Under the pieces are notes generated by a model, which saw only the letters and a list, made by a program, of their open reading frames with translations, was not told where the DNA came from and searched no databases. Position numbers and translations under genes: made by a program. A DNA stretch of 64,000 bases from Rotaria sordida (taxonomy: Eukaryota > Rotifera > Eurotatoria > Philodinida > Philodinidae): contig CAJNOL010000143.1 in NCBI GenBank assembly GCA_905250125.1, positions 62,001 to 126,000 of the forward strand, given 5' to 3'. Positions 34,562-45,845 of the stretch are shown one piece after another; position 1 is the stretch's first letter, and every line of letters starts with the position of its first letter.

Positions 34562-35641
34562 ATGCTTTTTTCAATAGTTTTTGTCACCTTATTAACAAGT
34601 CCTCTAGCGCAAGCGGTACTGAGCAAAAATCACTTCGGCACAGATCGTACCTTCCCAGCGGTAACGATTTTTGCTACTGGAGGTACCATTGCTGGTAGTG
34701 CATCTTCTTCTACCGCACAGACCGACTACACGGCTGGCGTTTTGGATATTGAGACCTTGCTGAACACTGTTCCCCAAATTCAAAACATCAGCACAGTGAT
34801 AGGAGTGCAGTTCTCCAACATCGTCAGCGCGAATTTCAATACAAGTCTAGCACTCAAATTGAGCCAAGAGATAAGCGCAGTGTTCGCAAACGCATCTGCT
34901 GACGGTGTTGTCGTCACTCACGGTACTGACACTTTGGAGGAGACCGCTCTCTTTCTCGATCTAACTCACAACAGGACAGAGCCTATCGTAATCGTTGGTG
35001 CAATGCGTCCAGCTACGGCACTCAGTGCTGATGGTCCCTGCAGTTTGTTTCAAGCTGTTTCTCTCGCCGCCTCCGATTCGGCTCGCAATCGCGGCGTGAT
35101 GATTGTCATGAACGATCGCATTGGCTCAGCATTCTACACGACAAAGACTAATACACGCTCCCTCGATGCGTTCAAGGCTGTCGAGCAAGGGTATCTTGGT
35201 ATGTTCTTGAGCGAGATACCCATCTTTTACTATGAACCTTCACGGGTCATCAACAAGCCTTACTTCAACGTCCTCGGTCTCACTCACCTACCAAAGGTCA
35301 CTGTTCTGTATGCATACCAGGACATGGATGTGACTCTGCTCGATGCTGCTGTCCACCAAGGTGCTAAGGGCATCGTCATTGCAAGTGAAGGAGATGGTAG
35401 TGTTGACGAGAAGTGGCTAAACCGTATCCAATCTCTTACCTACAGCGAAGGCATTCCTGTTGTGCTCTCGACGCGCACGGGTCTCAGCTACACGGCGAAC
35501 AGCGGCAAAGCCATTGCAGCAGGCCACTACAATCCTCAAAAGGCTAAGATCTTACTCGAGCTTGCTCTCAATCAATATGGACCCGACGTCAACAAACTGA
35601 AAGAGCTGTTCGGCACAAAGCTTCAGCGTCGTACAGCTTAA
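34562..35641 (+). CDS. Type II (secreted) L-asparaginase
   Basis: An intronless ORF of 359 aa with an N-terminal signal peptide (MLFSIVFVTLLTSPLAQA). It hydrolyses L-asparagine to aspartate and ammonia. All catalytic residues of the bacterial AnsB type are visible: ATGGTIAG with nucleophile T42, Y56 in TDYTAG, the second triad THGTDTLEE with T122 and D123, and K195 in TTKTNT. Length and layout (N-terminal catalytic domain, C-terminal domain with GIPVVLSTRTG) are those of periplasmic or secreted asparaginases. The coding sequence is visibly richer in G and C than the flanks and has no introns, as expected for a gene acquired from bacteria or fungi; donor unknown. A TGTGGG/CCCACA hairpin starts 34 bp after the stop. 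The start is chosen because it gives a clean signal peptide about 80 nt downstream of a TATA-like box. Confidence 0.93.
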   Translation: MLFSIVFVTLLTSPLAQAVLSKNHFGTDRTFPAVTIFATGGTIAGSASSSTAQTDYTAGVLDIETLLNTVPQIQNISTVIGVQFSNIVSANFNTSLALKLSQEISAVFANASADGVVVTHGTDTLEETALFLDLTHNRTEPIVIVGAMRPATALSADGPCSLFQAVSLAASDSARNRGVMIVMNDRIGSAFYTTKTNTRSLDAFKAVEQGYLGMFLSEIPIFYYEPSRVINKPYFNVLGLTHLPKVTVLYAYQDMDVTLLDAAVHQGAKGIVIASEGDGSVDEKWLNRIQSLTYSEGIPVVLSTRTGLSYTANSGKAIAAGHYNPQKAKILLELALNQYGPDVNKLKELFGTKLQRRTA

Positions 35642-35674
35642 GAACCAAGTAGCTCCTTAAACAAATTCAAAACA

Positions 35675-35751
35675 GGGTGTAGATGTGGGTGTACGTATGT
35701 GAGTGGTTTGGATGTGGGCGAAGTAAAGATGAACACCGACGCCCACATCCT
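35675..35751. repeat. Telomere-like TGTGGG...CCCACA hairpin (copy 4)
   Basis: GGGTGTAGATGTGGGTGTAC and GGATGTGGGCG, the spacer AAGTAAAGATGAACACC, then GACGCCCACATCC. It starts just after the asparaginase stop codon. Confidence 0.6.
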
Positions 35752-36225
35752 ACTTTAACTATTAATTAATACATATGAAGATTTTATAAATAAATGTCGA
35801 TTATTAAGAATAAAAGTACATAGAGTATCTGAAAATCAACTTATATATTATTAAAAGAGCAACGTTTTTATTTTTTATAAATATTTACATTTAAATTAAT
35901 TTTCATATTGACAATTTAAAAGAGATAATCATCTGATAAATTTTATCGATTTTAAGATTGATATTTTACTTCATTTCAATTTAATTAAAAATTTTATTCA
36001 ATTGATAAAGTGGCATGGCCATGAATCCTTTTAGGCTTTGACTAGTACCAGTGAGTCCTATTTATGAACCAAGTATGATTTTGATAAGTGTCCGATACTT
36101 GAAATCATTTCTTCATAAGTTATAGATAAAGATCATTCTTCGTTTTGCAAATTCGTCGACTTTGTTTTTCAGGTTAGTTTTTTTTATCGATGAAACATTA
36201 AAAACACTAATAAATATTCAATCGT

Positions 36226-36443
36226 TCATCTGAGATCTCCAACATTTTCTGTAAATATCGACCGATTGGTGCAAATTTGTGTGCTACTAAGGCCTATTTT
36301 ACATTGAAAATATTTTATTTTAATACATACCGAATTTTCCGGTCTAAACTTGCAGTATCTTCGTAAAACTGATGATACTGTTGTTCAGAATCAATCTTGT
36401 TTTGATGCACACTCAAAAGTGTTGTTTTCAAAGTTCGACGCAT
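36226..36443 (-). CDS. Possible small two-exon gene, 57 aa
   Basis: Exon 1 is 36331-36443 (ATG at 36443, starting MRRTLKTTLLSVHQNKIDSE) and exon 2 is 36226-36286. The 44-nt intron has a GTATGT donor and a CCTTAG acceptor, and the junction (CG/T) keeps frame to a TGA. The short intron matches this genome's style, the main support for a real gene. The peptide is polar, possibly helical, with no domain I recognise. It may be part of a larger gene or a relic. Confidence 0.35.
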
Positions 36444-38226
36444 ATTAGAAATGATTTCTTAAATTACGATCTTACACACGATTTAAGTCTGAAGAAAATT
36501 ATGTTAAATTCAAATTGAACAAAGAAAATATTTCGCCTATTAGAATTATTTCTTAAAAGATTATCGGAAAGCAAACGAAGAATAATATATTTATTAGGCT
36601 GATAACTCTTTTCTATGTTAAAACAGCGTTATTAATATTAGTACGTCCAGATTACAACAGCGGTACCATTTCGAACGTTTGACGCAGAAAAGTATCACAT
36701 CTGATAACAGAATATATCAGAGTTTAGATTTCTTTTATTGAAACAGATTATTCTTCCGAATTAATCATTCTTCATGCTAAAAAAATAATAAACACAAACA
36801 GAAAATCAAAGGATCAACTATCATATTTCAATGTCTTTCTATTATATTAAAGTACGAATATTCATGGTTTTATAAGAAGTTAACATGAGAATAGTTAGTC
36901 TCAGAGTGAGAGTGTGGGTGTACACCTCACCCACACCCAATACTCTAAGCAAAACATCTCTTCAACTAATTATGAGAACAGTAAATTCGTAGAATTTTTA
37001 CGGTTCAATTACATTCATGATAGCATTAATCTCTTAAAAAATAAATTAACAGAATTACGAAATTGACTCTTCGTAGTTTTTGTTACGCTTCTCTTAATTG
37101 TAACTTATGGAAATTGTAGCTACATATACTAGAAAAAATTATTGGTATGATTTAACTGTAACGTGAGTTCATGTTTTGGTATATTGTTACACAAAATTGA
37201 AAACGTCGACTAAGTTGCATACAGTCTTAACTATTAACGTTCTAAAGTGTGATAAATAAGATGAATTTTTTAACCGAAAAGGTACAATATCATTCTTCTT
37301 TGATTAGCGATATCAGTTACATTTTGTTTTACATTTCAATTCCACAAGCAATCTTTCGACACTCTTTTAAAACTGAGAAAAAATAATGAAGGGTGTGATG
37401 TGGGTGTAGATGAAAAGAAGACATATATGCATACCTTCACTTCCTTTGGGCTCATAAATTTCTAAAAATAGGTTACAGCATTCAGCATCACTGTTTGAAA
37501 AGAGTGTTATGTAAAAAAAAATGACAAAATAAGCGATACCAAGCAATCACGAAAATGTCATTTTAAAGGTGTGGGTGAGAGTGCTGCACTAAAAAAAAAG
37601 GTACTCTATGAAACTTAAAAGGGTTCCGATTTTTGTAACGAAATCGAAACCTTTTTGGAATGCCGTACGGAACTTTCGAAGTTCTGTAAAGTCTCATGAA
37701 ATCCTTGAAGCTTTCGTAAATCCTGAAGAAGGTTTCGTAGAGTATCTGTTGTTTTTCAGTGTGGTGAAGATGTAACCGACATCCCGACCAACACACACAT
37801 GCATAGGCACACCAGAAAGAAGGAGACCGAGCACGTCCACAGAGTGAACAATAACAACGATGAAAACGCATAGATATGATGCTAACAAAGAGAGAGAAAG
37901 AGGAAGATCAAGTATACATGTGTACTAGTACTTAACATTACCTTATCACTCAAATTCAATGTATATTGAAAGTTATATTGATTTGTTTCTCTTTAATGTC
38001 CTTGAACATTATTTCGTAACAGTTTTTTTTGTTGTTAGCCTGGATTGAAACGAGCGCCAATAGATGAATTGTATAATACATGCAAAGAGAATGCAAGGCT
38101 TCTTTCTTCGTTCTCTCTGTCTCTCGCTATGACGACTTTCGTATACTTGCCAACAACTTAGAAGCGCTGATTGAAACATAAAAATGAAAAGAAAAAAGAA
38201 ACTGCGCAGATCGTAATGGACATTAG
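36444..38226. other. Intergenic stretch with telomere-like blocks
   Basis: AT-rich. TGTGGG-type blocks occur at 36911-36939 (AGTGTGGGTGTACACCTCACCC, a short hairpin), 37391-37410 (G-rich arm only) and about 37566-37580. No credible gene; the 102-codon minus ORF at 37563-37871 has no support. Confidence 0.45.
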
Positions 38227-38228
38227 AT

Positions 38229-38236
38229 GTATATAA
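38229..38236 (+). promoter_or_regulatory. Likely TATA box and leader exon of the ART-TPR gene
   Basis: TATATAAAG is followed by about 55 nt and then a perfect donor CAAGGTAAGTG near 38292. The matching acceptor is TTTTTGTTTTTCAG just before the ATG at 39489. This implies a transcription start near 38260 and a leader intron of about 1.2 kb, much longer than coding introns here. Inferred from sequence only. Confidence 0.45.
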
Positions 38237-38568
38237 AGCTGTGAGAAGGGCACAGTTTCGAAAAGAAGCACAGAGGCATATTCAAAACAAGGTAAGTGTG
38301 TGTTTCGATATAATCTCGATCGTTGATTCTTTTGAGAGAAATCTTTGTAACATTGAGGGAAGAAAATATTCAAAGTGTCTAGTTTACATTTCTTCAAATA
38401 GTTCTTTGCGAACCTGAGATTTCTTCGTTTCTGTCGAGATGAGTTTGAAGAGTTTTTATTTTTTTTCCCACTGCATCGTTAGTTATTATATTTTTATCAA
38501 ATTTCTTGTTTACAATTTAGATATTAGCAGGTCTTTAAGTGCCACATTTAAAAAGAGATTCAAAGAAG

Positions 38569-38643
38569 GATGTGGGTGCATCGATGTATCGGTGTGTGGA
38601 TCTGGATGTGCGTAGGCCTTTAATACACCCACACACCCACCCT
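38569..38643. repeat. Telomere-like TGTGGG...CCCACA hairpin (copy 7)
   Basis: GGATGTGGGTGCATCGATG, GGTGTGTGGATCTGGATGTG, then ACACCCACACACCCACCC. It sits inside the proposed leader intron of the ART-TPR gene. Confidence 0.55.
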
Positions 38644-39488
38644 GAATATGCTAAAATAACTGACATGTCTATAGGTTAGTTGTCTATTTAAATATCGAAT
38701 GGTTATCGGCTGTCTTTTTTCTTTCGTGCAGAGGAATCAGTCAAAAACGAGACAAGTGGTAATTTACAAAAGGGTATATTGGCTATTATTTGTTGTGTAC
38801 GTAGTCGATCATATTTCTTTGCTGAATTACTACCCAAATCTATGGAGGTATATCTGTTATCCTATATATCATTGGAAGATTCATCTATTTTCTATAGGGA
38901 CTTGGTACGAATGAGTCAACGCTTACTAGAATCATAGTCACTCGATCAGAAATTGATCTCATTCAAATTAAAGAAGCATTCTATCGTTGATACAATCAAG
39001 ACTTAGAACGTGATGTAAGCTCGAAGACCAGCGATGTTTACAGGAAACTACTTCTGAAATTACTCAAAGATCCATTTCAACGTACTGCATAAATTCATTA
39101 ATACTATTATTAAGCTTTGATCTTGCTTTTTCGGAAATAAACATAAGACATAAAAAAGATGAAGTTTCGATTCGACCTTGTGCGAGAAGACTTTTTAGTG
39201 CAAATGAGAAGGTGAAAGAAAAGTAAAATTGAATTCTTATACATGGGACACGTGTACAATCGAATCTTCTCCATCCTTCCACATATAAATACAACAATAG
39301 CATTATGAGAGCAAATAATATAAAGACGTAAAAATAGCTATTGACATTTGTCTCATGGTAGGTGTTCTTCTAAGAAGAAAAGAATAAACAATTTTATTGG
39401 TTCACAAGTTCAATACATTAGAAATTCTTTTTGTGACGATACTATTTGACTCGCTCAGATAAATTGGATTTTTGTTTTTCAGATTAAA

Positions 39489-41677
39489 ATGGTCGATAAG
39501 AATGTGATGATTGGCACATTGTTAACATCAACTAAGAAAGATTCCGAATCATATCGTTCACGTTTATCTGAATGCTTAAGAGAAAGAAGTGGAAGAAATC
39601 TTGAACCATTTAGTCTTGTATGGTATGATGCGTATGTAAATAATATTGAAGAGAATCGACGAATTCAACATGAATTACAATATTCAATTAATTTTATTAA
39701 ACTATTCAATGATCCGAACGAATGTCAAACATATGTCAACGAACGAAAAACTGAGAAAGTAAGTTGTATATATAAAAAAGTAACAATCTCGAAAATGTAT
39801 ATTCTAGATTATCGTCATTATGTCGAATATATACGATAGTCAACTTCTTCATCATGTGCATAATCAAACACACGTTGTGGCTATTTATATCTACCGTGGG
39901 AACAATGATAAAGCAAATGAATGGAGAAAAGAATATCCTAAGGTAGTATTATATTACTATATCTGCGCAAAACAATATATAGAATTCTTTTCAGATTAAA
40001 GCCGTACTAAGCAACTCGTCGGAATTAGTTGAGATAATTGCTATTGATCAGAAAAAACGACAGAAACTGGAAGATTCGATTGGAAATTTCGGTACTTATT
40101 TTACTCCAAATGATCGATCTACGAAGAGTTTGGAAAATGAAAATGGAGATTTCATTTGGTTTCAATTATTTATTGAAACTTTACTTCGTATGTCGAATGC
40201 CGCTCTTCATCCATCTCGAAAAGAGTTTATTGAATTTATTCGACAACAATATCATGGTGATGTTACTAAACTTCGTATTATTGATGAACTCGAATCAACC
40301 TATGAAGCAAATCAAGCAGTATGGTGGTACACACGTAGTTCATTTCTTTATGTTATTCTTAATAAAGCATTACGTCAACAAGATTATGTACTTCTCTTTA
40401 CACTTCGTTTTTTTATTCGTGATCTCTTTCATACTTTGATCGAACAGAAGAACTTTAACGAATCGATTATCCATCTTTATCGTGGTCAAGTTCTTGATGT
40501 TGAGGAATTAAATAATTTAATTAATAATCAAGACAAATTCATTGCCATGAATAGTCTCCTGTCGACAAGTCGAGATCGATTGATAGCACAGTGTTTCGCC
40601 GAATCGGCCATTGATCCTGAAAATGATCGATATCGTGCAGTTCTCTTTGAAATCGAAGCTGATACGAATCGTACAGATACGAGACCATTTGCTGATGTTA
40701 CGCATAGTAGTTATTATGGAGGCAATGAAGACGAGATTTTATTTATGGCTGGATCTATCTTTCATATCGTTGATGTTCAAAAAGCTTCCGAAGATAATGC
40801 AATTTGGACGATCAAATTAGTTCTATGTGGTGAACAAGATAATCAACTGAATGAAGTTTTTACAAATTTGAAAGCGACTTTAGCCGATGAAACGGATATG
40901 GTATCTGTAGGGAAAATCTTAGATGATATGGGTAAGCGTGAACCAGCAAAATGTGCTTATGATCTTAGTGATGAACATAAGAGGAATGAAACTAACGGTC
41001 GATTCGGTAATCCTATGGTATCATATACTGAAGGCGAATATTATCCAGAAATTATTCAAACATTTCAAAAAGGAGTGGTTAGATTAACAGAGAATAACGG
41101 TGATCGAAAGGATCTTGTATTTAACTATCAAGTTATCGGTGCGACTCTTAACAAACTTAAACAATATGATAGTGCACTTGAAAATTATTCAAAAGCATTG
41201 GATATTCTTCTCGATCTGTATGGTCAAGATCATCTTAAAGTTGCAATAAATTACGAAGCTATTGCTCAAATTTATGAAAAACAAGAAAAATATCAATTGG
41301 CAATAATATCATGGAAAGAATGTCTTCGAGTTCGACAACAACTTTTGCCAGAAGCACATCCGACTATTGCTGGAACATTTCGTAATATTGGAGACGTATA
41401 CAATGATGTAGATGATTTTGATCAAGCCTTAGCAATGTATGAAGAAGCATTGAAAATACAATTAACCTCCTTACCATCGAATCATCCATCAACTGCAAAA
41501 ACACATCTACGTCTTGCTTGGATCTATGAACAAATAGATCAGTTTCAGTTAGCCTTGAAAAACTATACAATCGCTTTTGATATGTTAAAACTATCATACC
41601 CACTAGACCATCCATCACTCGTTCAAATTCAAGAAGACATTGACAATGTTAAGAAAGTATTAAATCGAATGTCCTGA
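39489..41677 (+). CDS. Arginine-type mono-ADP-ribosyltransferase with C-terminal TPRs
   Basis: Three exons, 39489-39758, 39808-39942 and 39995-41677, with introns of 49 and 52 nt (GTAAGT/TCTAG and GTAGTA/TTTCAG), give 695 aa. An N-terminal region of about 180 residues (VWYDAYVNNIEEN..., VVAIYIYRGN) resembles the receiver-like domain that precedes many bdelloid ART proteins. The ART domain (about 190-400) has the R-S-E signature: R298 in HLYRGQ, S325 in NSLLSTS, and the ExE glutamates 380 and 382 in GGNEDEILF. It should transfer ADP-ribose from NAD+ to arginine. The C-terminal part (about 480-690) has four kinesin-light-chain-type TPRs of 42 residues (YNKLKQYDSALENYSKALDI-type repeats) for protein binding. 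No signal peptide, so intracellular. All key residues are present; substrate unknown. Confidence 0.9.
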
Positions 41678-43041
41678 CACTCATTCTGAATAAATTTTCT
41701 GTTGCTTTTATTATAATTAGCATATTCAAATCATGTTCAAAGAATAAAGTGGAGTTCATTAAGTAATTGATTTGATATTATTTTTCTTAGAAGTTGAAAA
41801 ATTTCCTATTGACAGTCAACAAAATGTAGCATTCTTTAGATTGAGAAGGGCTGGGAAAATGCATTATTAAATTTTAAAAAAGTTATTAACTGTGACACAA
41901 CCTTTAAATCATTCACATCTAAAAATGTACGAAAGGAAGGATACGATTGTTTTATTTTTGAAATATTGAAGATTTTCTGAAAGCACTACGACTAAATAAA
42001 AGTACATCTTATTGTCTTCTTAGACACATGTTAAGTTTTAAAGATCAATCGAATTTGATATGAAAATTATCCGAATTTCATCGTGTTGAGGTCCATCATA
42101 CGCTCATGTCGAATCAAAGTCATACACATTAGTCCGTACAGCAACAAACTAGGATGTGGGTGTGGGTATGGATATGTGGGTGTGTGGATGTGGGTCAAGA
42201 GAAGATTAGAATTCACATTCACATCCACACCCACACGCATACCCCACATCCACATACACCCTCAAGATTTTCTACGACATTTTCGATTTATCTCGACATT
42301 TGAATTCTGCTGAGAGTTTTGGCTCTTATAAACTTCAATTGATTTGAGATGACATCCTAATGTAGATTAATACTATTCCGAACCTACCTGATGATGGTCA
42401 GATTAAGCCCTGATCGAAACGATCGTCGTAAGTAGTTTGGAACAATCCTCGAAACTCACCCTCGCACCCTCAAGATATAAGAGATCATTTGTATTAATAC
42501 TTGCCACTTGATAATAATTTATCAGTAAATTTGAAATACTTTTAGTATTGTGGTAACTTGTCTCATCCTCTCTGATAGAAACTTCATGGAAAATGATCGA
42601 CAGTGAGGAGGAATGTCATACATCTCGGAACTTATGTCCAGTAGTGTATTTCACTACACAATCTTTTTCAATTTCTCAATAAACACGAAACTACTATGAT
42701 TACACATTGTAACAAAGTATTTCGACAAAAGATCATTTTCTTATACACTTTGGATAAATAATTTTAATGTATATTTTCGAAGTATTGTTCATGACCAATT
42801 TATCACTTTATAGATAGTTTTGTTTGGATTAAATAATAAGTATATGGATCAACAAATATGTGCAACATTGAGTAAACAGGGATTTTCCTTTCTATAATTG
42901 ACAGAGACTATGGTATATCTGATACACATAATAAGTCCGATTCGTTTCTTTAGTAAAATTTCTCCAGTTTATTTGATTGAAATAAAATTTTATTTGTGGC
43001 TGATTAAAAAATGCATAAATACGTATTATATGTAAAATATA
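41678..43041. other. Intergenic stretch
   Basis: AT-rich; contains the telomere-like hairpin at 42151-42261. No gene recognised. Confidence 0.5.
42151..42261. repeat. Telomere-like TGTGGG...CCCACA hairpin (copy 8)
   Basis: About 45 nt of GGATGTGGGTGTGGGTATGG-type sequence, the spacer TCAAGAGAAGATTAGAATT, then about 60 nt of CACATCCACACCCACACGCA-type sequence. The best-formed copy outside the gap region. Confidence 0.75.
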
Positions 43042-43364
43042 TTAAAAGTTGTTGTCAAATTTGTCATCAATTGTATTAAATAGATGATCTATCATTAAAT
43101 CAACTTTAAATTCATCTTTCCAAAGTTTATTCGCTTGAATACATGTTTTATTCTTTGTATCATCCTTATTGATTGACCATGGAGAATGATAGATGACGTA
43201 GCCAATAATTCGAACACAATCAGCAACATAATTCAATGGTTCTTGCATATAAGAATGCCACATGATGTCGATCTAGAAAAAATCTGAACAAATACAAATA
43301 ATATTTTTTCCTAATGTTGAATATTTTACCCCATATGTTGGACGTGTGAATTCGTGACCATCTT
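43042..43364 (-). pseudogene. DUF1399 / GRDP-like gene fragment
   Basis: Exon 43042-43272 and an upstream piece ending at about 43332 (donor GTAAAAT, acceptor TTTTTTCTAG) read FTRPTYG then IDIMWHSYMQEPLNYVADC and GYVIYHSPWS. This matches the conserved (V/I)D(L/I)-WH-HM---P--Y--DC-R--G---DH block of glycine-rich-domain (DUF1399) proteins. The rest of the family domain is missing upstream: the coding piece runs into a TTAA-flanked element at 43369, with an in-frame stop just beyond if the element is removed. Probably a relic of a larger gene; a real gene with unseen exons cannot be excluded. Confidence 0.6.
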
Positions 43365-43368
43365 TTAA

Positions 43369-44075
43369 GGCCCCCCCCCCCCTCAAAAAAGTTAGTTTTC
43401 GTCAGAATGGTTAAGATTGAGATATATACATGGGGAGATAGCCTGTCATTTGCTCTTTCATAAACGATAAAAACTTTTCTTCGATACCTCCTTTTTCCGA
43501 AAAATTTTCAATATTTTTGACGACCCCTATTCGAAAAACCCAAAAATCTTTTTCGTTTTTTCTCAAAGTGGCGGTCGAATGACGTATCTCCAGCGAAAGT
43601 CAACTACAATACGATATAAAGCCGAATATTTTTTTTTGTTTGAAAGAGCATCAAAAACTCCAGTGCCTATGAGAGCCCTTTTTTTGAAATAGGCTTTGGT
43701 TTTATTATATTGAAAATCGCCTTCTTAATTAGAGCGTCATTTTTTGAGAGTTTTTTTAGTAACCGAACTTGTCAGGGTCCTTTTCCCCTTAAAAAACAAG
43801 ATTAAAAAAAAAGGGTCCTCATAAGCACTGCATCCGGACATGCTCTTTCAAACAAAAAAAAAGTCAAGTATATATATTGAAGAGCCACTGAGAACTTTTG
43901 GAGATGCGATAAGCCATTTTTTGACCCTTATTCGGTCCGTATCTCCATTATACGTCATGATAGAAGACTGAAACTTTTATCACATGCATCCTATCATAGG
44001 CCCAACATATCCTCCAAATATCAGCCTGTTTGGGTGTTCCTAGGCTGAGGTCAATTTTTGAGGAGGGGGGGGGCC
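43369..44075. mobile_element. TTAA-flanked inverted-repeat element with poly-C ends
   Basis: TTAA (43365-68) precedes GGCCCCCCCCCCCC and TTAA (44076-79) follows GGGGGGGGGCC. The arms pair over much of the 707 bp (for example TTTGTTTGAAAGAGCAT and ATGCTCTTTCAAACA). The TTAA target suggests a piggyBac relative, but the poly-C/poly-G ends are unusual. No transposase. Confidence 0.7.
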
Positions 44076-44260
44076 TTAAGTCAACAGGAGGTTTTATGTG
44101 ATTTTTCAAAACGGCAAAATACATTCTAAACCTTGAGTTAGATTATAAATTGGTACTTGTATTACTTGTTATATTTTTTGAATCAAATCAGGCTCGACAC
44201 ATTTTGTGTATGTCAAAATTTTTTGTTATTAAATCAATTATATCTCTTATTTGCCGATAG

Positions 44261-44471
44261 ATGGAACCTTTCAATTAGCCTATTTCGTTATTGATGGCAA
44301 TACAATGATGAAATTAAAAATGTCACCACTGCTTATTCTCAACTTTGGGCTACCACCAATGGATCCAGCCATGTTTTACACTGGTAACATTCGTGCTAAT
44401 TTAGCTGCTCTCTTCAATATCAGTCTCGATAAAATTCGACGTGTTAGTATTATATCAGCTTCGAATCAAAT
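44261..44471 (+). pseudogene. Isolated exon resembling PKHD1L1/fibrocystin-L
   Basis: One exon bounded by an acceptor (TTTGCCGATAG) and a perfect donor (AT/GTAAGT). It reads DGTFQLAYFVIDGNTMMKLK, LLILNFGLPPMDPAMFYTGN and LAALFNISLDKIRRVSIIS. The pattern (YWVIDG, P-FF, NLA--L-I---KIR-V-IV) recalls a repeated segment of the large extracellular PKHD1L1-like proteins. No neighbouring exon of that gene is visible, so it is an orphan exon or a fragment. Confidence 0.45.
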
Positions 44472-45188
44472 GTAAGTATTGTATTGATGAAAGAAACAGT
44501 AAACACTAATTGAGAGTATTCTAAAGCCTATGATTCACAAGTAATTTATAAAGTATGAGATAATTTGTCTTTGTTTTTGAATATCGAATATGCAATTCAA
44601 ATTTGCTATTTGTAAACTTATTCGATCGAAAATTTTGTCCTTTCTCTACAAAACTATCGACTTTGTTTTCTTAAACATTACATTCAAAAACAAAAAACAT
44701 CAAAGATAGTGACAATTAGTCAGATTTCCAAGTTCGATATTCATAAAGAGAATGTTTGGAAACGATTGATATGGTTTTCACTGTAATTTCAAATATTTCT
44801 TCCTTGATATTTTGTTTCAGAATTTGAAAAGTAATATTTTAAGAGAAAATTGTTGAAGTAAAAGTTCATAAAACATCATAAAAACGATACTTTCGTAATA
44901 AGTTATGCTGCTGTGTATTGTTAATTCGAAGCAACTTCAAAAATATTACTATTCTGCTTTAATGTTTAATCGAGACGAATCTCATCAATAAGCTAAATCA
45001 AAATGAAGTTGATGGACAATATGCGAGAAAAATGTTCGAACAAATCCTGTTGTATCACGAGCGTCATGAAAAAAACTCAAAAATTGATACTGGAGAACCA
45101 AAAAAAAATAAAAAGAGCGCTTTTGAAGAACAAAGTAGGCTTTAGCAGTTGAGTGTATTTTCTTGCAAGTGTTTTATATCATTTTCAG
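44472..45188. other. Stretch with one possible exon
   Basis: A plus-strand open piece (about 44985-45135, NEVDGQYARKMFEQILLYHE and a Lys-rich tail) could be an upstream exon of the BEN-like gene, but I could not find a splice that keeps frame. The rest is AT-rich and empty. Confidence 0.3.
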
Positions 45189-45792
45189 ATATATGTCGAT
45201 ATTGAAGAAACAGTATCACCTATAGATGAATGTCGATCAAACAATAATGAGATGGCATTTTCTTCTGAACTGGTAAAATGAAACTATTTTAACTAGTTGT
45301 ATCCCTTCATTTACTAATTCTATAGCTTTATTCAATCGATGATGGCAACACTTTTTTCGATGCATTACTTATTCGGGGAGAGAGAACGAAAAAAAATCTA
45401 TTTGCATTGAAATTAGTGGATAAAATATTTTCTGGAGAAGAACTTTTGGAGCTTGATCCAATAAAAAAAACAAGTACTCATGGAACATCCAGGTTATGTA
45501 TTTATACGAGGTTTGTTTTACTTATTCAAATTATCGAATTCAAACTTTTTCTCATAGCATGAGATATTATCATGTAAATTTTTTAATACAAAAGTATTCT
45601 CAATCTTTACCTATTCCAGTTGCAGTAAGATGCAAATTTAAGCTAAGCCAAAAGCAACTTGAGGTCGAATGGCTTAATATTCGTGAAGCAATATTGAATA
45701 AACGAAGAAACTGGAAGAAAGGTCAATCGAGCAGCACCACCACCGATAGTACAAAAATATCTACTGAAGGATCAGACCAAGGACAATCTTAA
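45189..45792 (+). CDS. Partial BEN-domain-like protein (3' exons)
   Basis: Three exons join in frame: 45189-45272, 45326-45492 and 45558-45792, with introns of 53 and 65 nt. The product piece reads LYSIDDGNTFFDALLIRGER, then KNLFALKLVDKIFSGEELLE, then YSQSLPIPVAVRCKFKLSQK and a Ser/Thr-rich tail. The L---L---(I/V)F--EEL block followed by a basic KY...-P------K pattern is suggestive of a BEN domain (DNA binding), but the match is weak. The 5' end is unresolved. It ends 54 bp before the TGTGGG array and assembly gap. Confidence 0.45.
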
Positions 45793-45845
45793 TGAATAAA
45801 TTCATTATGTAATGTATTTGTTTTTTTTTACCATTTACTATGAAA

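Noticed and set aside
40038..40439. 133-codon plus-strand ORF in the ART gene
   Set aside because: Out-of-frame shadow of the ADP-ribosyltransferase coding exon.
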